Origin: Actinomycetales bacterium Ga0077552
GTDB lineage: Bacteria; Actinomycetota; Actinomycetes; Actinomycetales; Microbacteriaceae
Reading direction: 5' to 3'
DNA: 10,942 nt
Assembly (NCBI GenBank): GCA_001464255.1
Contig: LNFD01000219.1
Location: 1 to 10,942, forward strand
Shown: piece by piece, positions 1 through 8,153 of the stretch
Layout of the letters: each line of letters starts with the position of its first letter
Position numbering within the stretch: the stretch's first letter is position 1
Notes under the pieces: generated by a model
Seen by the model: the letters and a program-made list of their open reading frames with translations, nothing else
What the model was told of the DNA's origin: nothing
Database searches by the model: none
Program-made: the position numbers and the translations under genes

Positions 1-1
1 C

Positions 2-619
2 CTTGTCGGCGCCCGCGAGGACGAGCCAGATGCGCTCGGAGCGGTTGATGAGCGGCAGCGTCAGCGTCAGCCGTTGCGGCGGCGGCTTGGGGGAGTCGTG
101 CACGGCGATGACGCCGGCCTCGCCGACGCGCGGCCCGTCGCGCTCGGGGAAGAGCGAGGCGATGTGGCCGTCGGGCCCGACGCCGAGGAACGTGATCGCG
201 AAGGTCGGGAAGACTCCGCCGCCCGCCTCCAGGAGCTCGTCGCGGTACCGCGCGGCCGCCGCCTCGAGGTCGATGCCCTCGTCGGAGGCGGGGAAGGCGT
301 GGATGTTCTCCGCCGGGATCGCGACGTGGTCGAGCAAGGCCTCGCGCGCTTGCTGCGCGTTGCGGTCGGCGTGACCGGCCGGCACCCAGCGCTCATCCCC
401 CCACCAGGCGTGCACGCGGCTCCAGTCGATCTGATCGCGGCCGGGGTGGGCCGCGATCGCCGCGAGCACCTCGATGCCGACGCTGCCGCCGGTGAGCACG
501 ATGTGCACCTCCGACCGCTCATCGAGCAGGTCGATCATCTTCGTGAGGAAGCGGGCGGCGACCGATCCGGCCAGGGCGGCCCGGTCGGCGTGCACGAGCA
601 CGCGGCGTTCGGTGGTCAC
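2..619 (-). CDS. pgl: 6-phosphogluconolactonase, partial (C-terminus beyond left edge)
   Basis: Hydrolyses 6-phosphogluconolactone to 6-phosphogluconate in the cytosol, the second step of the oxidative pentose phosphate pathway. 206 codons are present and still open at the edge; the family is usually about 240-260 residues, so roughly the last 40-50 are missing. Visible family motifs are VLTGGS (residues 41-46), WWGDERWVP (72-80), VGPDGHIASLFP (147-158, the lactonase/glucosamine-6-P isomerase-like signature) and RLTLTLPLINRS (183-194). The start is GTG at 619, preceded by GAGAGG (627-632) at a 7-nt spacing. No other start codon lies in frame in the 44-nt gap after the opcA stop. It is the last gene seen in the tkt-tal-pgi-zwf-opcA-pgl block, so it sits beside the enzyme that makes its substrate. 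Nothing looks broken apart from the edge truncation. Confidence 0.95.
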   Translation of the reverse strand, partial: MTTERRVLVHADRAALAGSVAARFLTKMIDLLDERSEVHIVLTGGSVGIEVLAAIAAHPGRDQIDWSRVHAWWGDERWVPAGHADRNAQQAREALLDHVAIPAENIHAFPASDEGIDLEAAAARYRDELLEAGGGVFPTFAITFLGVGPDGHIASLFPERDGPRVGEAGVIAVHDSPKPPPQRLTLTLPLINRSERIWLVLAGADK

Positions 620-663
620 GGTGGAGCCTCTCTGGAGCGGCGGGGGCGCGGGATGCGCCGTCG

Positions 664-1590
664 TCAGGCGACGGTCGAGGCGCCGAACCCGCTCGCGAGC
701 ACGGCACCGAACTCGTCGTCGGGATCGAGCCTACGCAGTTCCTCGGCGAGGCACTCGCGCAGACCACGTCGCGGCAGCGAGAGCTCGTGCGTGGGCTGAC
801 CCGGCTGGTGCAGCTCGACGACTCCCGTGCGCGTGCGCTCGAGGCGGATCTCGCCGCCTGCGCGGTGCAGGACGACGCGGTGGATGCCCGACGAGGGGTT
901 GCCGTCGGCGACATCGACCTCGACCGGAACCTGCAGGCGCAGGCCGAGCCACGCCGCGAGGAGGGCGGTCGAGGGGCTGTCGGGGGCCCCGGAGACCTGA
1001 ACGCGGGTGATCGGCTCGTAGGGCGGCTGGTCGAGGGCGGCGGCGAGCTGCGCCCGCCAGAGCGTCAGCCGCGTCCATGCGAAGTCGGTGTCGCCCGGGC
1101 GGTAGCCCGCCGCGATGCGGGCGAGCGTGCCCTGGGGCTCTGCAGTCGATGCCGAGTCGGTGATGCGGCGCTGGGCCAGGCGGCCGAGCGGGGTCTCGCA
1201 GACGGCATCCGGGCACTCTCCCGGCCACCACGAGACCACCGGCGCGTCGGGCAGCAGCAGCCCCGTCACGAGCCCGCGCAGATCGGTCGCGGTGTCGCCG
1301 TGCGCGCGCAGCACGATGACCTCGCTCGCCCCCGCGTCGCCCCCGACACGGATCTCGGCGTCGAGACGTGCGGTCGCGGCGGCGGGGTCGGTCGACACGA
1401 CGATGATGCGCATCGGATGCTCGCGCGACGCCTCGTTGGCTGCCGCGATGACATCCTCCTCATCGCCGATGACGCTCGCGATGATGAGGGTGAGCACGCG
1501 GCCGAGGGCGACGGCACCGGCCTCGTCGCGGATGCGCACGAGGGTCTTCGACACCTGGCTCGCCGTCGTGTCGGGCAGGTCGATGATCAC
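664..1590 (-). CDS. opcA: OpcA, glucose-6-phosphate dehydrogenase assembly/activator protein
   Basis: Predicted 308-residue OpcA. In cyanobacteria and actinobacteria this protein promotes assembly or activity of glucose-6-phosphate dehydrogenase; it is not known to be an enzyme itself. The sequence shows the family N-terminus MIIDLPDTT (1-9), the core VVSWWPGECP (118-127), RRITDSA (141-147) and DTDFAWTRLTLWRAQLAAALD-like helix starting at 167. The start chosen is GTG at 1590, not an ATG 60 nt further up inside zwf: the GTG gives the family N-terminus, has GGAGG at 5-nt spacing, and overlaps the zwf stop as GTGA. This makes it translationally coupled to zwf, which fits a partner made in proportion to its enzyme. 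A 44-nt gap leads to pgl. Cys126 and Cys131 bracket a short loop; whether they have a redox role, as proposed for cyanobacterial OpcA, cannot be told from sequence. Confidence 0.95.
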   Translation of the reverse strand: MIIDLPDTTASQVSKTLVRIRDEAGAVALGRVLTLIIASVIGDEEDVIAAANEASREHPMRIIVVSTDPAAATARLDAEIRVGGDAGASEVIVLRAHGDTATDLRGLVTGLLLPDAPVVSWWPGECPDAVCETPLGRLAQRRITDSASTAEPQGTLARIAAGYRPGDTDFAWTRLTLWRAQLAAALDQPPYEPITRVQVSGAPDSPSTALLAAWLGLRLQVPVEVDVADGNPSSGIHRVVLHRAGGEIRLERTRTGVVELHQPGQPTHELSLPRRGLRECLAEELRRLDPDDEFGAVLASGFGASTVA

Positions 1591-3128
1591 GGGCGCCTCC
1601 ACACTCGTCCGTCGCGGGCCAGCAGGTCGTCCGCGGACTGCGGACCCCACGTGCCGGGCGCGTACTGCTCGGGCGCGCCCTGCGTGGCCCAGAACTCCTC
1701 GATCGGGTCGAGGATCTTCCAGCTGAGCTCGACCTCCTCGTGCCGGGGGAACAGCGGCGGGTCGCCGAGCAGCACGTCGAGGATGAGGCGCTCATAGGCC
1801 TCGGGGCTCGCCTCGGTGAAGGCGTGCCCGTAGCCGAAGTCCATCGTGACGTCGCGTACCTGCATGCCGGCGCCGGGCACTTTCGAGCCGAAGCGGATCG
1901 TGACCCCCTCGTCGGGCTGCACGCGGATTACGAGGGCGTTCTGCCCGAGGGCCGAGGTCTGCGCCTCGGCGAAGAGGTACTGCGGCGCGCGCTTGAACAC
2001 GACGGCGATCTCGGTGACCCGCCTCCCGAGCCGCTTGCCGGCGCGCAGGTAGAACGGCACGCCCGCCCAGCGCCGGGTGTTGATGTCGAGGCGCATGGCC
2101 GCGTAGGTCTCGGTGACCGAGTCCGGATTCATGCCGTCCTCGTCGAGGAAACCGGGCACCCACTCGCCGCCCTGCCAGCCGCTCGAGTACTGCCCGCGCG
2201 CGGTGCCCGTCGACAGGTCCTTCGGCAGGCGCACGGCCGAGAGCACCTTCTCCTTCTCGGCCCGCAGATCGGCCGCGTCGAACGACACGGGCTCCTCCAT
2301 CGCCGTGAGGGCGAGCAGCTGCAGGAGGTGGTTCTGGATGACGTCGCGCGCGGCGCCGATGCCGTCGTAGTAGCCCGCCCGTCCGCCGACGCCGATGTCC
2401 TCCGCCATGGTGATCTGCACGTGGTCCACGTAGTTGGCGTTCCAGATCGGTTCGTACATCATGTTGGCGAAGCGCAGCGCCAGGATGTTCTGCACGGTCT
2501 CTTTGCCGAGGTAGTGGTCGATGCGGAACACCGAGTCGGGCGGGAAGACCGACTCGACGACGTCGTTGAGCTCGCGCGCCGTCGTGAGGTCGCTGCCGAA
2601 GGGCTTCTCGATCACGACGCGGCGCCACTCGCCCGCCTGGGCCTCGGCCAGGCCGCTGCGGCGCAGCTGCTCGGTCACGAGCGGGAACGACTTCGGCGGG
2701 ATCGACAGGTAGAAGGCGTGATTGCCCATCGTGCCGCGCTCGCGGTCGAGCTCGGCGAGCGTCTCCGAGAGCCGCTCGAAGGCGCCGTCGTCGTCGAAAT
2801 CGCCGGAGACGAAGCGGATGCCCGCGGCGAGCTGCCGCCACACCTCCTCGTGGAAGGGGGTGCGCGCATACTGCTTGACCGCGTCGTGCACGACCTGCTC
2901 GAAGTCCTGGGTCTCCCAGTCGCGACGGGCGAAGCCCACGAGCGCGAAGCCCGGCGGCAGCAGCCCACGATTGGCGAGGTCGTAGACGGCGGGCATGAGC
3001 TTCTTGCGCGAGAGGTCGCCCGTGACCCCGAAGATGATGAGTCCGCTCGGGCCCGCGATGCGGTTGAGCCGACGATCGTCGGGGGAGCGCAGCGGGTTGC
3101 TGTCGCGGGCGATGGCGACCGGGGCCAT
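1587..3128 (-). CDS. zwf: Glucose-6-phosphate 1-dehydrogenase
   Basis: Oxidises glucose-6-phosphate to 6-phosphoglucono-lactone, reducing NADP+; entry enzyme of the oxidative pentose phosphate pathway, cytosolic. 513 residues, the normal family length. The N-terminal Rossmann nucleotide-binding loop is GVTGDLSRKK (34-43). EKPFG (174-178) is the conserved segment near the substrate site. The active-site signature RIDHYLGKE is at 202-210. His267 in IQNHLL aligns by spacing with the catalytic base (His240 of the Leuconostoc enzyme), and His205 with its phosphate-binding His178. The start is ATG at 3128, preceded by GAGGAG at 4-nt spacing. The gene lies 26 nt after pgi, and its last codons carry the ribosome binding site of opcA. 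Residues 1-28 are a polar extension ahead of the Rossmann strand. I see nothing that suggests an F420-dependent or lactone-cleaving alternative. Confidence 0.98.
   Translation of the reverse strand: MAPVAIARDSNPLRSPDDRRLNRIAGPSGLIIFGVTGDLSRKKLMPAVYDLANRGLLPPGFALVGFARRDWETQDFEQVVHDAVKQYARTPFHEEVWRQLAAGIRFVSGDFDDDGAFERLSETLAELDRERGTMGNHAFYLSIPPKSFPLVTEQLRRSGLAEAQAGEWRRVVIEKPFGSDLTTARELNDVVESVFPPDSVFRIDHYLGKETVQNILALRFANMMYEPIWNANYVDHVQITMAEDIGVGGRAGYYDGIGAARDVIQNHLLQLLALTAMEEPVSFDAADLRAEKEKVLSAVRLPKDLSTGTARGQYSSGWQGGEWVPGFLDEDGMNPDSVTETYAAMRLDINTRRWAGVPFYLRAGKRLGRRVTEIAVVFKRAPQYLFAEAQTSALGQNALVIRVQPDEGVTIRFGSKVPGAGMQVRDVTMDFGYGHAFTEASPEAYERLILDVLLGDPPLFPRHEEVELSWKILDPIEEFWATQGAPEQYAPGTWGPQSADDLLARDGRVWRRP
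1596..1600 (-). promoter_or_regulatory. Ribosome binding site of opcA, inside zwf
   Basis: GGAGG lies in the last codons of zwf, 5 nt ahead of the GTG at 1590. It decides the opcA start in favour of this GTG and implies re-initiation at the GTGA overlap after zwf is translated. Confidence 0.8.
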
Positions 3129-3154
3129 GGTTCTCCTCGTGGTGGCGGTGCGGG

Positions 3155-4750
3155 TCAGGAGAGCGCGGCGATGATCGCGGCGATGCCGTCGGCGTCGCGC
3201 ACGCGCAGGGTCACGACGGGCATGCCCTTCTCGCCGAGCACGGCGGCGTCGCCCGCTGCCTGCGCGGCGATGAGCTGCCCGTAGGTGAACGGCCGCTCGG
3301 GGATGCTCAGGTCGTCACCGAGCGTGCCGGTCACCTGCAGGAACACCCCCGTCGCCGGACCGCCCTTGTGGTACTGGCCCGTCGAGTGCAGGAAGCGCGG
3401 GCCCCACCCGAACGTCACGGGTCGACCCGTGCGCTCGGCCACGAGGTGGCGCACGACCTCGAGCTCGGGGTGGGCGAGCCGGTCGAGGTAGGCCTGCACG
3501 GCGACGTAGCCGCCCTCCGGCATGGCCGCCTCGAGCGCTCGCACCGCGTCGCCGACGGTGGATGCTCCGCCGACGATCGCTGCCGGCCCGACAACCTCGA
3601 CGCCGCCGTCGACGAACTGTGCGGCGAGGGGCTCGGGGCGCGCATCGAGTAGCCCGCGCGCGGCGACCTTGGCCGACTCGACGTCGGGCTGGTCGAAGGG
3701 GTTGATGCCGAGCAGCATGCCCGCGACGGCTGTGGCGTACTGCCAGGTGAGCAGGTGGGCTCCGAGCGAGCCCGAGAGCTCGATCTCGCCGTCGGCGACC
3801 TCGCGCGTCGCGCGCGCGTCGGCGACGAGGCGCACGACCTGGACGTCGGCGGCCCCGCTCGAGAGCTCGGGAGCATCGATGCCGACGACGACGGGCAGGA
3901 TGCCACGGCCGTCCTTGCCCGTCGACTCGGCGATGAGCTGCTCGATCCAGTCGCCGAGGCCCACGATGTGGGTGCCATCGGCCACGATGACGAGCTTGTC
4001 GCGCAGCGGCGCGGTGCCGGCGATCGCGGCGCCGAGCTGCAGCCCCGGGTTCGAGGCGCTGTCGACGGCGAGGGGCAGGCTCGCGGCCTCCGCCTCGTCG
4101 AGCAGGGCATCCAGGTCGACGCCCGCGAGGCCCGAGGGAACCAGGCCGAAGGCGGTGAGGGCCGAGTAGCGGCCGCCGACCGTCGGGTCGGCCGTGAACA
4201 CGCGGTAGCCCGCGGCGAGCGAGGCCTGCTCGAGCGGCGAGCCCGGGTCGGTCACGATGATGATGCGCTCGGCCGGGTCGATGCCGGCAGCGCGGAACGC
4301 CGCCTCGAAGCTGCGCTTCTGACTGTCGGTCTCGATGGTCGAGCCCGACTTCGACGACACGACGACCGCGGTGTGGCCGAGGTGCTCACCGAGCGCCGAG
4401 GCGACCTGACCGGGGTCGGTCGAGTCGAGCACGACGAGCGGAGCCCCTGTCGTGCGCGTGATGACCTCGGGCGCGAGCGATGAGCCGCCCATGCCGCACA
4501 GGACGATGCGCGAGATGCCGCGCTCGGTGAGCTGGTCGCGGAGCGCGACGATCTCCGCGACCAGGGGGCGCGAGACGGATACCGCTTGGGTCCAGCCCAG
4601 GCGGATGCTCGCCTCGGCCTCAGCCGCCGCGCCCCAGAGGGTGCTGTCACCCGCCGTGATGCGGCTCGCGACGAGCTGCTCGACTAGAGCGGGCACGTGG
4701 GTGTCGATCGCGCGCTGCGCGTCGCCGCGCGTGGCGACGGTCAGGGTCAT
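3155..4750 (-). CDS. pgi: Glucose-6-phosphate isomerase
   Basis: Interconverts glucose-6-phosphate and fructose-6-phosphate. 531 residues, containing two SIS sugar-isomerase folds. Motifs: GMGGSSLAPE (86-95) and SSKSGSTIET (132-141), which form the phosphate-binding loops of the first SIS domain; VGGRYSALTAFG (191-202), equivalent to PGI signature 1; NPFDQPDVESAK (350-361), equivalent to signature 2; and GWGPRFLHSTGQYHKGGP (448-465). The sequence resembles the isomerase half of fused transaldolase-PGI proteins more than the E. coli-type enzyme, for example with Pro189 where E. coli has the Asp of signature 1; this is my recollection, unverified. The ATG start at 4750 overlaps the tal stop as ATGA, with GAGG at 7-nt spacing inside the end of tal. 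In this operon it can return fructose-6-phosphate from the non-oxidative branch to zwf's substrate pool. Confidence 0.96.
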   Translation of the reverse strand: MTLTVATRGDAQRAIDTHVPALVEQLVASRITAGDSTLWGAAAEAEASIRLGWTQAVSVSRPLVAEIVALRDQLTERGISRIVLCGMGGSSLAPEVITRTTGAPLVVLDSTDPGQVASALGEHLGHTAVVVSSKSGSTIETDSQKRSFEAAFRAAGIDPAERIIIVTDPGSPLEQASLAAGYRVFTADPTVGGRYSALTAFGLVPSGLAGVDLDALLDEAEAASLPLAVDSASNPGLQLGAAIAGTAPLRDKLVIVADGTHIVGLGDWIEQLIAESTGKDGRGILPVVVGIDAPELSSGAADVQVVRLVADARATREVADGEIELSGSLGAHLLTWQYATAVAGMLLGINPFDQPDVESAKVAARGLLDARPEPLAAQFVDGGVEVVGPAAIVGGASTVGDAVRALEAAMPEGGYVAVQAYLDRLAHPELEVVRHLVAERTGRPVTFGWGPRFLHSTGQYHKGGPATGVFLQVTGTLGDDLSIPERPFTYGQLIAAQAAGDAAVLGEKGMPVVTLRVRDADGIAAIIAALS

Positions 4751-5856
4751 CGGGCGGCCTCGAGCGCCGCGCTCACGGTATCGAGCAGCTCGTTCCAGCT
4801 GACGATGAACTTCTCCACGCCCTCCTTCTCGAGCAGAGCGGTGACCTCGTCGTACGAGATACCGAGGGCATCGAGGGCGGCGAGCACGGCGCGCGCCTCG
4901 TCGTAGCTGCCCGTGACGGCGTCACCCGTAATGACGCCGTGGTCGAAGGTGGCCTGCAGCGTCTTCTCGGGCATCGTGTTGACCGTGCGGCCGACGGCGA
5001 GCTCGGTCACGTACAGGGTGTCGGGCAGGCTCGGGTCTTTCACCCCGGTCGAGGCCCAGAGGGGCCGCTGAGCGTTGGCGCCGGCCGCCAGGAGGGCCTG
5101 CGCCCGGTCGGTCGCGAAGGCCTGCTCGAAGACCTCGTAGGCGAGGCGGGCGTTGGCGATGCCTGCCTTGCTCTTGAGCGCGAGCGCCTCGGGCGTGCCG
5201 ATCTCGACGAGCCGCTTGTCGATCTCGGTGTCGACGCGCGAGACGAAGAACGAGGCGACAGAGTGGATGGTCGAGAGGTCGATGCCGGCGGCGTGCGCCT
5301 TCTCGAGCCCCGCGAGGTACGCGTCGATGACCGCGCGGTGGCGCTCGAGGCTGAAGATGAGCGTGACGTTGACGCTGATGCCCGCGGCGATCGTCTCGGT
5401 GATGGCCTCGAGGCCCTCGAGGGTCGCGGGGATCTTGATCATCGCGTTCGGGCGGCCGATCTTCTTCCAGAGCTGCTGCGCCTGGGCGATCGTGCCGGCC
5501 GCGTCGTGGGCGAGCCCGGGCTCGACCTCGATCGACACCCGGCCGTCCTGCCCGCCCGTCGCGCCGTAGACCGAGGCGAAGATGTCGCTCGCGGCGGCCA
5601 CGTCGTCGGTCGTGATCTCGAAGACGGCCCGCGTGACGTCGGCACCGGAGGCCGCGAGCTCGCGCACCTGCGCGTCGTAGGTCGTGCCCGTCGCGAGCGC
5701 CGCCGCGAAGATCGTCGGGTTCGTGGTCACCCCGACGACATCGCGCTCGGTGATGAGGGCGGCGAGGCCCCCCGACGTAATGCGGTCGCGAGACAGGTCG
5801 TCGAGCCAGATGCTGACGCCGAGGTCGCTGAGCTGGGCGGTGGGGGTCGAACTCAT
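4747..5856 (-). CDS. tal: Transaldolase
   Basis: Transfers a dihydroxyacetone unit between sugar phosphates (sedoheptulose-7-P and glyceraldehyde-3-P to erythrose-4-P and fructose-6-P); cytosolic, non-oxidative pentose phosphate pathway. 369 residues, the length of the TalB-like class found in actinobacteria and of the N-terminal half of Tal-Pgi fusions. Transaldolase signature 1 is GVTTNPTIF (42-50). Signature 2 is MIKIPATLEGL (139-149), in which Lys141 is the Schiff-base lysine. The start is ATG at 5856 with GAGGA 4 nt upstream. It follows tkt by 48 nt and shares ATGA with pgi, so translation of the pair is probably coupled. The C-terminal segment EGVEKFIVSWNELL (345-358) is also typical of this class. 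Confidence 0.97.
   Translation of the reverse strand: MSSTPTAQLSDLGVSIWLDDLSRDRITSGGLAALITERDVVGVTTNPTIFAAALATGTTYDAQVRELAASGADVTRAVFEITTDDVAAASDIFASVYGATGGQDGRVSIEVEPGLAHDAAGTIAQAQQLWKKIGRPNAMIKIPATLEGLEAITETIAAGISVNVTLIFSLERHRAVIDAYLAGLEKAHAAGIDLSTIHSVASFFVSRVDTEIDKRLVEIGTPEALALKSKAGIANARLAYEVFEQAFATDRAQALLAAGANAQRPLWASTGVKDPSLPDTLYVTELAVGRTVNTMPEKTLQATFDHGVITGDAVTGSYDEARAVLAALDALGISYDEVTALLEKEGVEKFIVSWNELLDTVSAALEAAR
4758..4761 (-). promoter_or_regulatory. Ribosome binding site of pgi, inside tal
   Basis: GAGG lies in the final codons of tal, 7 nt ahead of the pgi ATG. Only four bases match, so ribosomes ending tal at the ATGA junction probably supply much of pgi initiation (inference). 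Confidence 0.6.
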
Positions 5857-5904
5857 GGTGTCCTCAATCGTGGGTGGTGGAGGGGTGGCGGACGGAGGGG
5901 GCGA

Positions 5905-7995
5905 TCAGTGCGCCGCGATGCTCTCGCGGGCGGCGGCGGCCACGGCCTCGGGCGTGATGCCGAATTCGCGGAAGAGGGTCTGGTAGTCGGCCGAGGCGCC
6001 GAAGTGCTCGATCGACACCGTGCGGCCGCGGTCGCCGACGTAGCGGTGCCAGCTGAGCGCGAGACCCGCTTCGACCGAGACGCGGGCGGTGATGGCCGCG
6101 GGCAGCACCGACTCGCGGTACTCGGCGCTCTGCTCCTCGAACCACTCGAGGCAGGGCGCCGACACGACACGAGCGTGGATGCCCTGCTCCGCGAGCTGCG
6201 CGCGAGCATCCATCGCCACCGCGACCTCGGAGCCCGTCGCGATCAGGATGACGTCGGGGGAGCCGTTCGCGGCCTCGGCGAGCACGTAGGCGCCCTTCGC
6301 GACGTGGTGGGCCGCGGCGAGCTCGTCACCTGAGGCCGCGCCGGTGCCGCGCGCGAAGACGGGGATGTTCTGGCGCGTGAGCGCGATGCCCGCGGGGGAG
6401 CGGCGCTCGAGCACGGCCTTCCAGGCGTGCGCCGTCTCGTTGGCGTCGGCCGGCCGCACGACGGCGAGGCCGGGGATCGCGCGGAGCGAGGCCAGCTGCT
6501 CGATCGGCTGGTGCGTCGGGCCGTCCTCGCCCAGGGCCACCGAGTCGTGGGTCCAGACGTAGGTGACCGGCACGTTCATGAGCGCCGCGAGGCGCACGGC
6601 GGGGCGCATGTAGTCGCTGAAGATGAGGAAGGTGCCGCCGAAGACGCGCGTGCGGCCGTGCAGGGCGATGCCGTTGAGGATCGCACCCATAGCGTGCTCG
6701 CGAATGCCGAAGTGCAGCACGCGCCCGTAGGGGTTGGCCTGCCACTCGTGCGTCGAGTGCTCGGCGGGGGCGAAGGAGCCGCCGCCGGCGATCGTCGTGA
6801 GGTTCGACTCGGCGAGGTCGGCCGAGCCGCCCCAGAACTCGGGCAGCACGCCTGCGATCGCGTTGATGACCTTGCCGCTCGCGGCGCGCGTCGAGACGCT
6901 CGTGCCGCCCTCGAAGACGGGTAGCGCCGCGTCGAGGCCAGCGGGCAGCTCGCCCGCCTGCATCCGCTCGAGCAGCGCGGCGCGCTCGGGGTGCGCCGCC
7001 GCCCAGGCGTCGAACCGCGACTGCCAGGCCGCGCGGCGCTCGCGCCCGCGGTCGACCGCCTTCCGGGTGTGCGCGATGACCTCGTCGGCGATGGCGAAGT
7101 GCTCGTCGGGGTCGAAGCCCATGACGCGCTTGGTCGCCGCGAGCTCGTCGCCCCCGAGGGCCGAGCCGTGGATCTTGCCGGTGTTCTGCTTCGTGGGCGC
7201 GGGCCAGCCGATGATCGTCTTGACGATCACGAGGCTCGGGCGCGCGGTCTCGGCCTTCGCGGCCTCGATCGCGGCGTGCAGGGCGGGCACATCCTCGGTG
7301 TACGAGCCCGAGGCCTTCCAATCGACGATCTGCACGTGCCAGCCGTAGGCCGCGTAGCGCGCCGCGACGTCTTCCGTGAAGGCGATGTCGGTGTCGTCCT
7401 CGATCGAGATCTGGTTGGAGTCGTAGATGGCGATGAGGTTGCCGAGCTGCTGGTGGCCCGCGAGCGACCCCGCCTCGCTCGTCACGCCCTCCTGGATGTC
7501 GCCGTCGCCGGCGATGACGTAGATGTGGTGGTCGAAGACGCTCTCGCCGGCAGGGGTCTCGGGGTCGAGCAGGCCGCGCTCGAAGCGGGCGGCGTAGGCG
7601 AAGCCCACCGCCGAGGCGAGGCCCTGACCGAGCGGGCCAGTGGTGATCTCGACGCCGTCGGTGTGGCCGTACTCGGGGTGGCCGGGGGTCTTGGAGCCCC
7701 ACGTGCGCAGCGCCTTGAGGTCGTCGAGCTCGAGGCCGTAGCCGCCGAGGTAGAGCTGCACGTACTGCGTGAGCGAGCTGTGGCCCGCCGAGAGGATGAA
7801 GCGGTCGCGACCGAGCCAGTGGGGATCGCTCGGATCGTGCTGCATGACCTTCTGGTGCAGCAGGTACGCGACGGGGGCGAGCGACATGGCCGTCCCCGGG
7901 TGGCCGTTGCCGACCTTCTCGACGGCATCCGCGGCGAGCAGCCGGGCGGTGTCGACGGCGCGGCGGTCCAGGTCATCCCAGGTCAGGTCGGTCAT
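5905..7995 (-). CDS. tkt: Transketolase
   Basis: Thiamine-diphosphate enzyme that moves two-carbon units between ketose and aldose phosphates in the non-oxidative pentose phosphate pathway. 696 residues, full length. N-terminal domain: GNGHPG (29-34), AGHSS (70-74), GHPEYGH (105-111) and the ThDP/metal motif GDGDIQEG (163-170) closed by Asn194. Second domain: catalytic Glu433 in IREHAMG and transketolase signature 2 GEDGPTHQP (489-497). The histidines at 32, 71, 105, 276 and 495 match positions conserved in E. coli TktA. The start at 7995 is forced: an in-frame TGA lies at 8017-8019 with no start codon between. No good ribosome binding site sits at normal distance; the nearest purine run, AAAGGG, ends 13 nt upstream. 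It is the first gene of the six-gene block and is divergent from ctaB. Confidence 0.98.
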   Translation of the reverse strand: MTDLTWDDLDRRAVDTARLLAADAVEKVGNGHPGTAMSLAPVAYLLHQKVMQHDPSDPHWLGRDRFILSAGHSSLTQYVQLYLGGYGLELDDLKALRTWGSKTPGHPEYGHTDGVEITTGPLGQGLASAVGFAYAARFERGLLDPETPAGESVFDHHIYVIAGDGDIQEGVTSEAGSLAGHQQLGNLIAIYDSNQISIEDDTDIAFTEDVAARYAAYGWHVQIVDWKASGSYTEDVPALHAAIEAAKAETARPSLVIVKTIIGWPAPTKQNTGKIHGSALGGDELAATKRVMGFDPDEHFAIADEVIAHTRKAVDRGRERRAAWQSRFDAWAAAHPERAALLERMQAGELPAGLDAALPVFEGGTSVSTRAASGKVINAIAGVLPEFWGGSADLAESNLTTIAGGGSFAPAEHSTHEWQANPYGRVLHFGIREHAMGAILNGIALHGRTRVFGGTFLIFSDYMRPAVRLAALMNVPVTYVWTHDSVALGEDGPTHQPIEQLASLRAIPGLAVVRPADANETAHAWKAVLERRSPAGIALTRQNIPVFARGTGAASGDELAAAHHVAKGAYVLAEAANGSPDVILIATGSEVAVAMDARAQLAEQGIHARVVSAPCLEWFEEQSAEYRESVLPAAITARVSVEAGLALSWHRYVGDRGRTVSIEHFGASADYQTLFREFGITPEAVAAAARESIAAH

Positions 7996-8084
7996 GGCGT
8001 CGGTACTGCCCTTTCTTCAGACGGATGCGGGCCTCGCCCGGTCCTGCACGAACGTCTGCGCGCAGGGCGTCGTCGGCCCTCGCC

Positions 8085-8090
8085 AGTATA
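8085..8090 (-). promoter_or_regulatory. Candidate -10 element of the tkt operon
   Basis: On the minus strand this reads TATACT, five of six matches to TATAAT, followed by GGCG. It would start transcription near 8078, leaving an untranslated leader of about 80 nt before tkt. No TTGACA-like -35 is found at 16-18 nt, so the call rests on the -10 alone. Confidence 0.35.
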
Positions 8091-8147
8091 GAGAGGGTCG
8101 TATGCCGCGGCGGGTGCGGGCGACCTCCGCTCCCAAGAACGCTCCCG

Positions 8148-8153
8148 TAGACT
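8148..8153 (+). promoter_or_regulatory. Candidate -10 element of ctaB
   Basis: TAGACT fits the actinobacterial -10 pattern TAnnnT and is followed by GGCG. It would start transcription near 8160, about 25 nt before the ATG. The -35 position shows no match to TTGACA. Confidence 0.4.

Noticed and set aside
1591..1650. Upstream ATG extending OpcA by 20 residues
   Set aside because: The extension lies inside zwf, is Arg/Pro/Gly-rich, and precedes the family N-terminus MIIDLPD, which has its own GGAGG.
1740..3284. 514-codon open frame on the plus strand opposite zwf and the end of pgi
   Set aside because: It is antisense to a full-length, motif-complete zwf. Its composition (Arg, Ala, Gly, His, Val-rich) is what the complement of GC-rich codons gives, and it has no recognisable domain.
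4939..6333. 464-codon plus-strand frame opposite tal and tkt
   Set aside because: Both genes beneath it are intact with catalytic motifs; the frame is Arg/Gly/Asp-rich and unrecognisable.
8056..8065. Perfect 10-bp palindrome CTGCGCGCAG as an operator
   Set aside because: Short all-GC-type palindromes are expected by chance at this composition, and no second copy stands in either divergent region.
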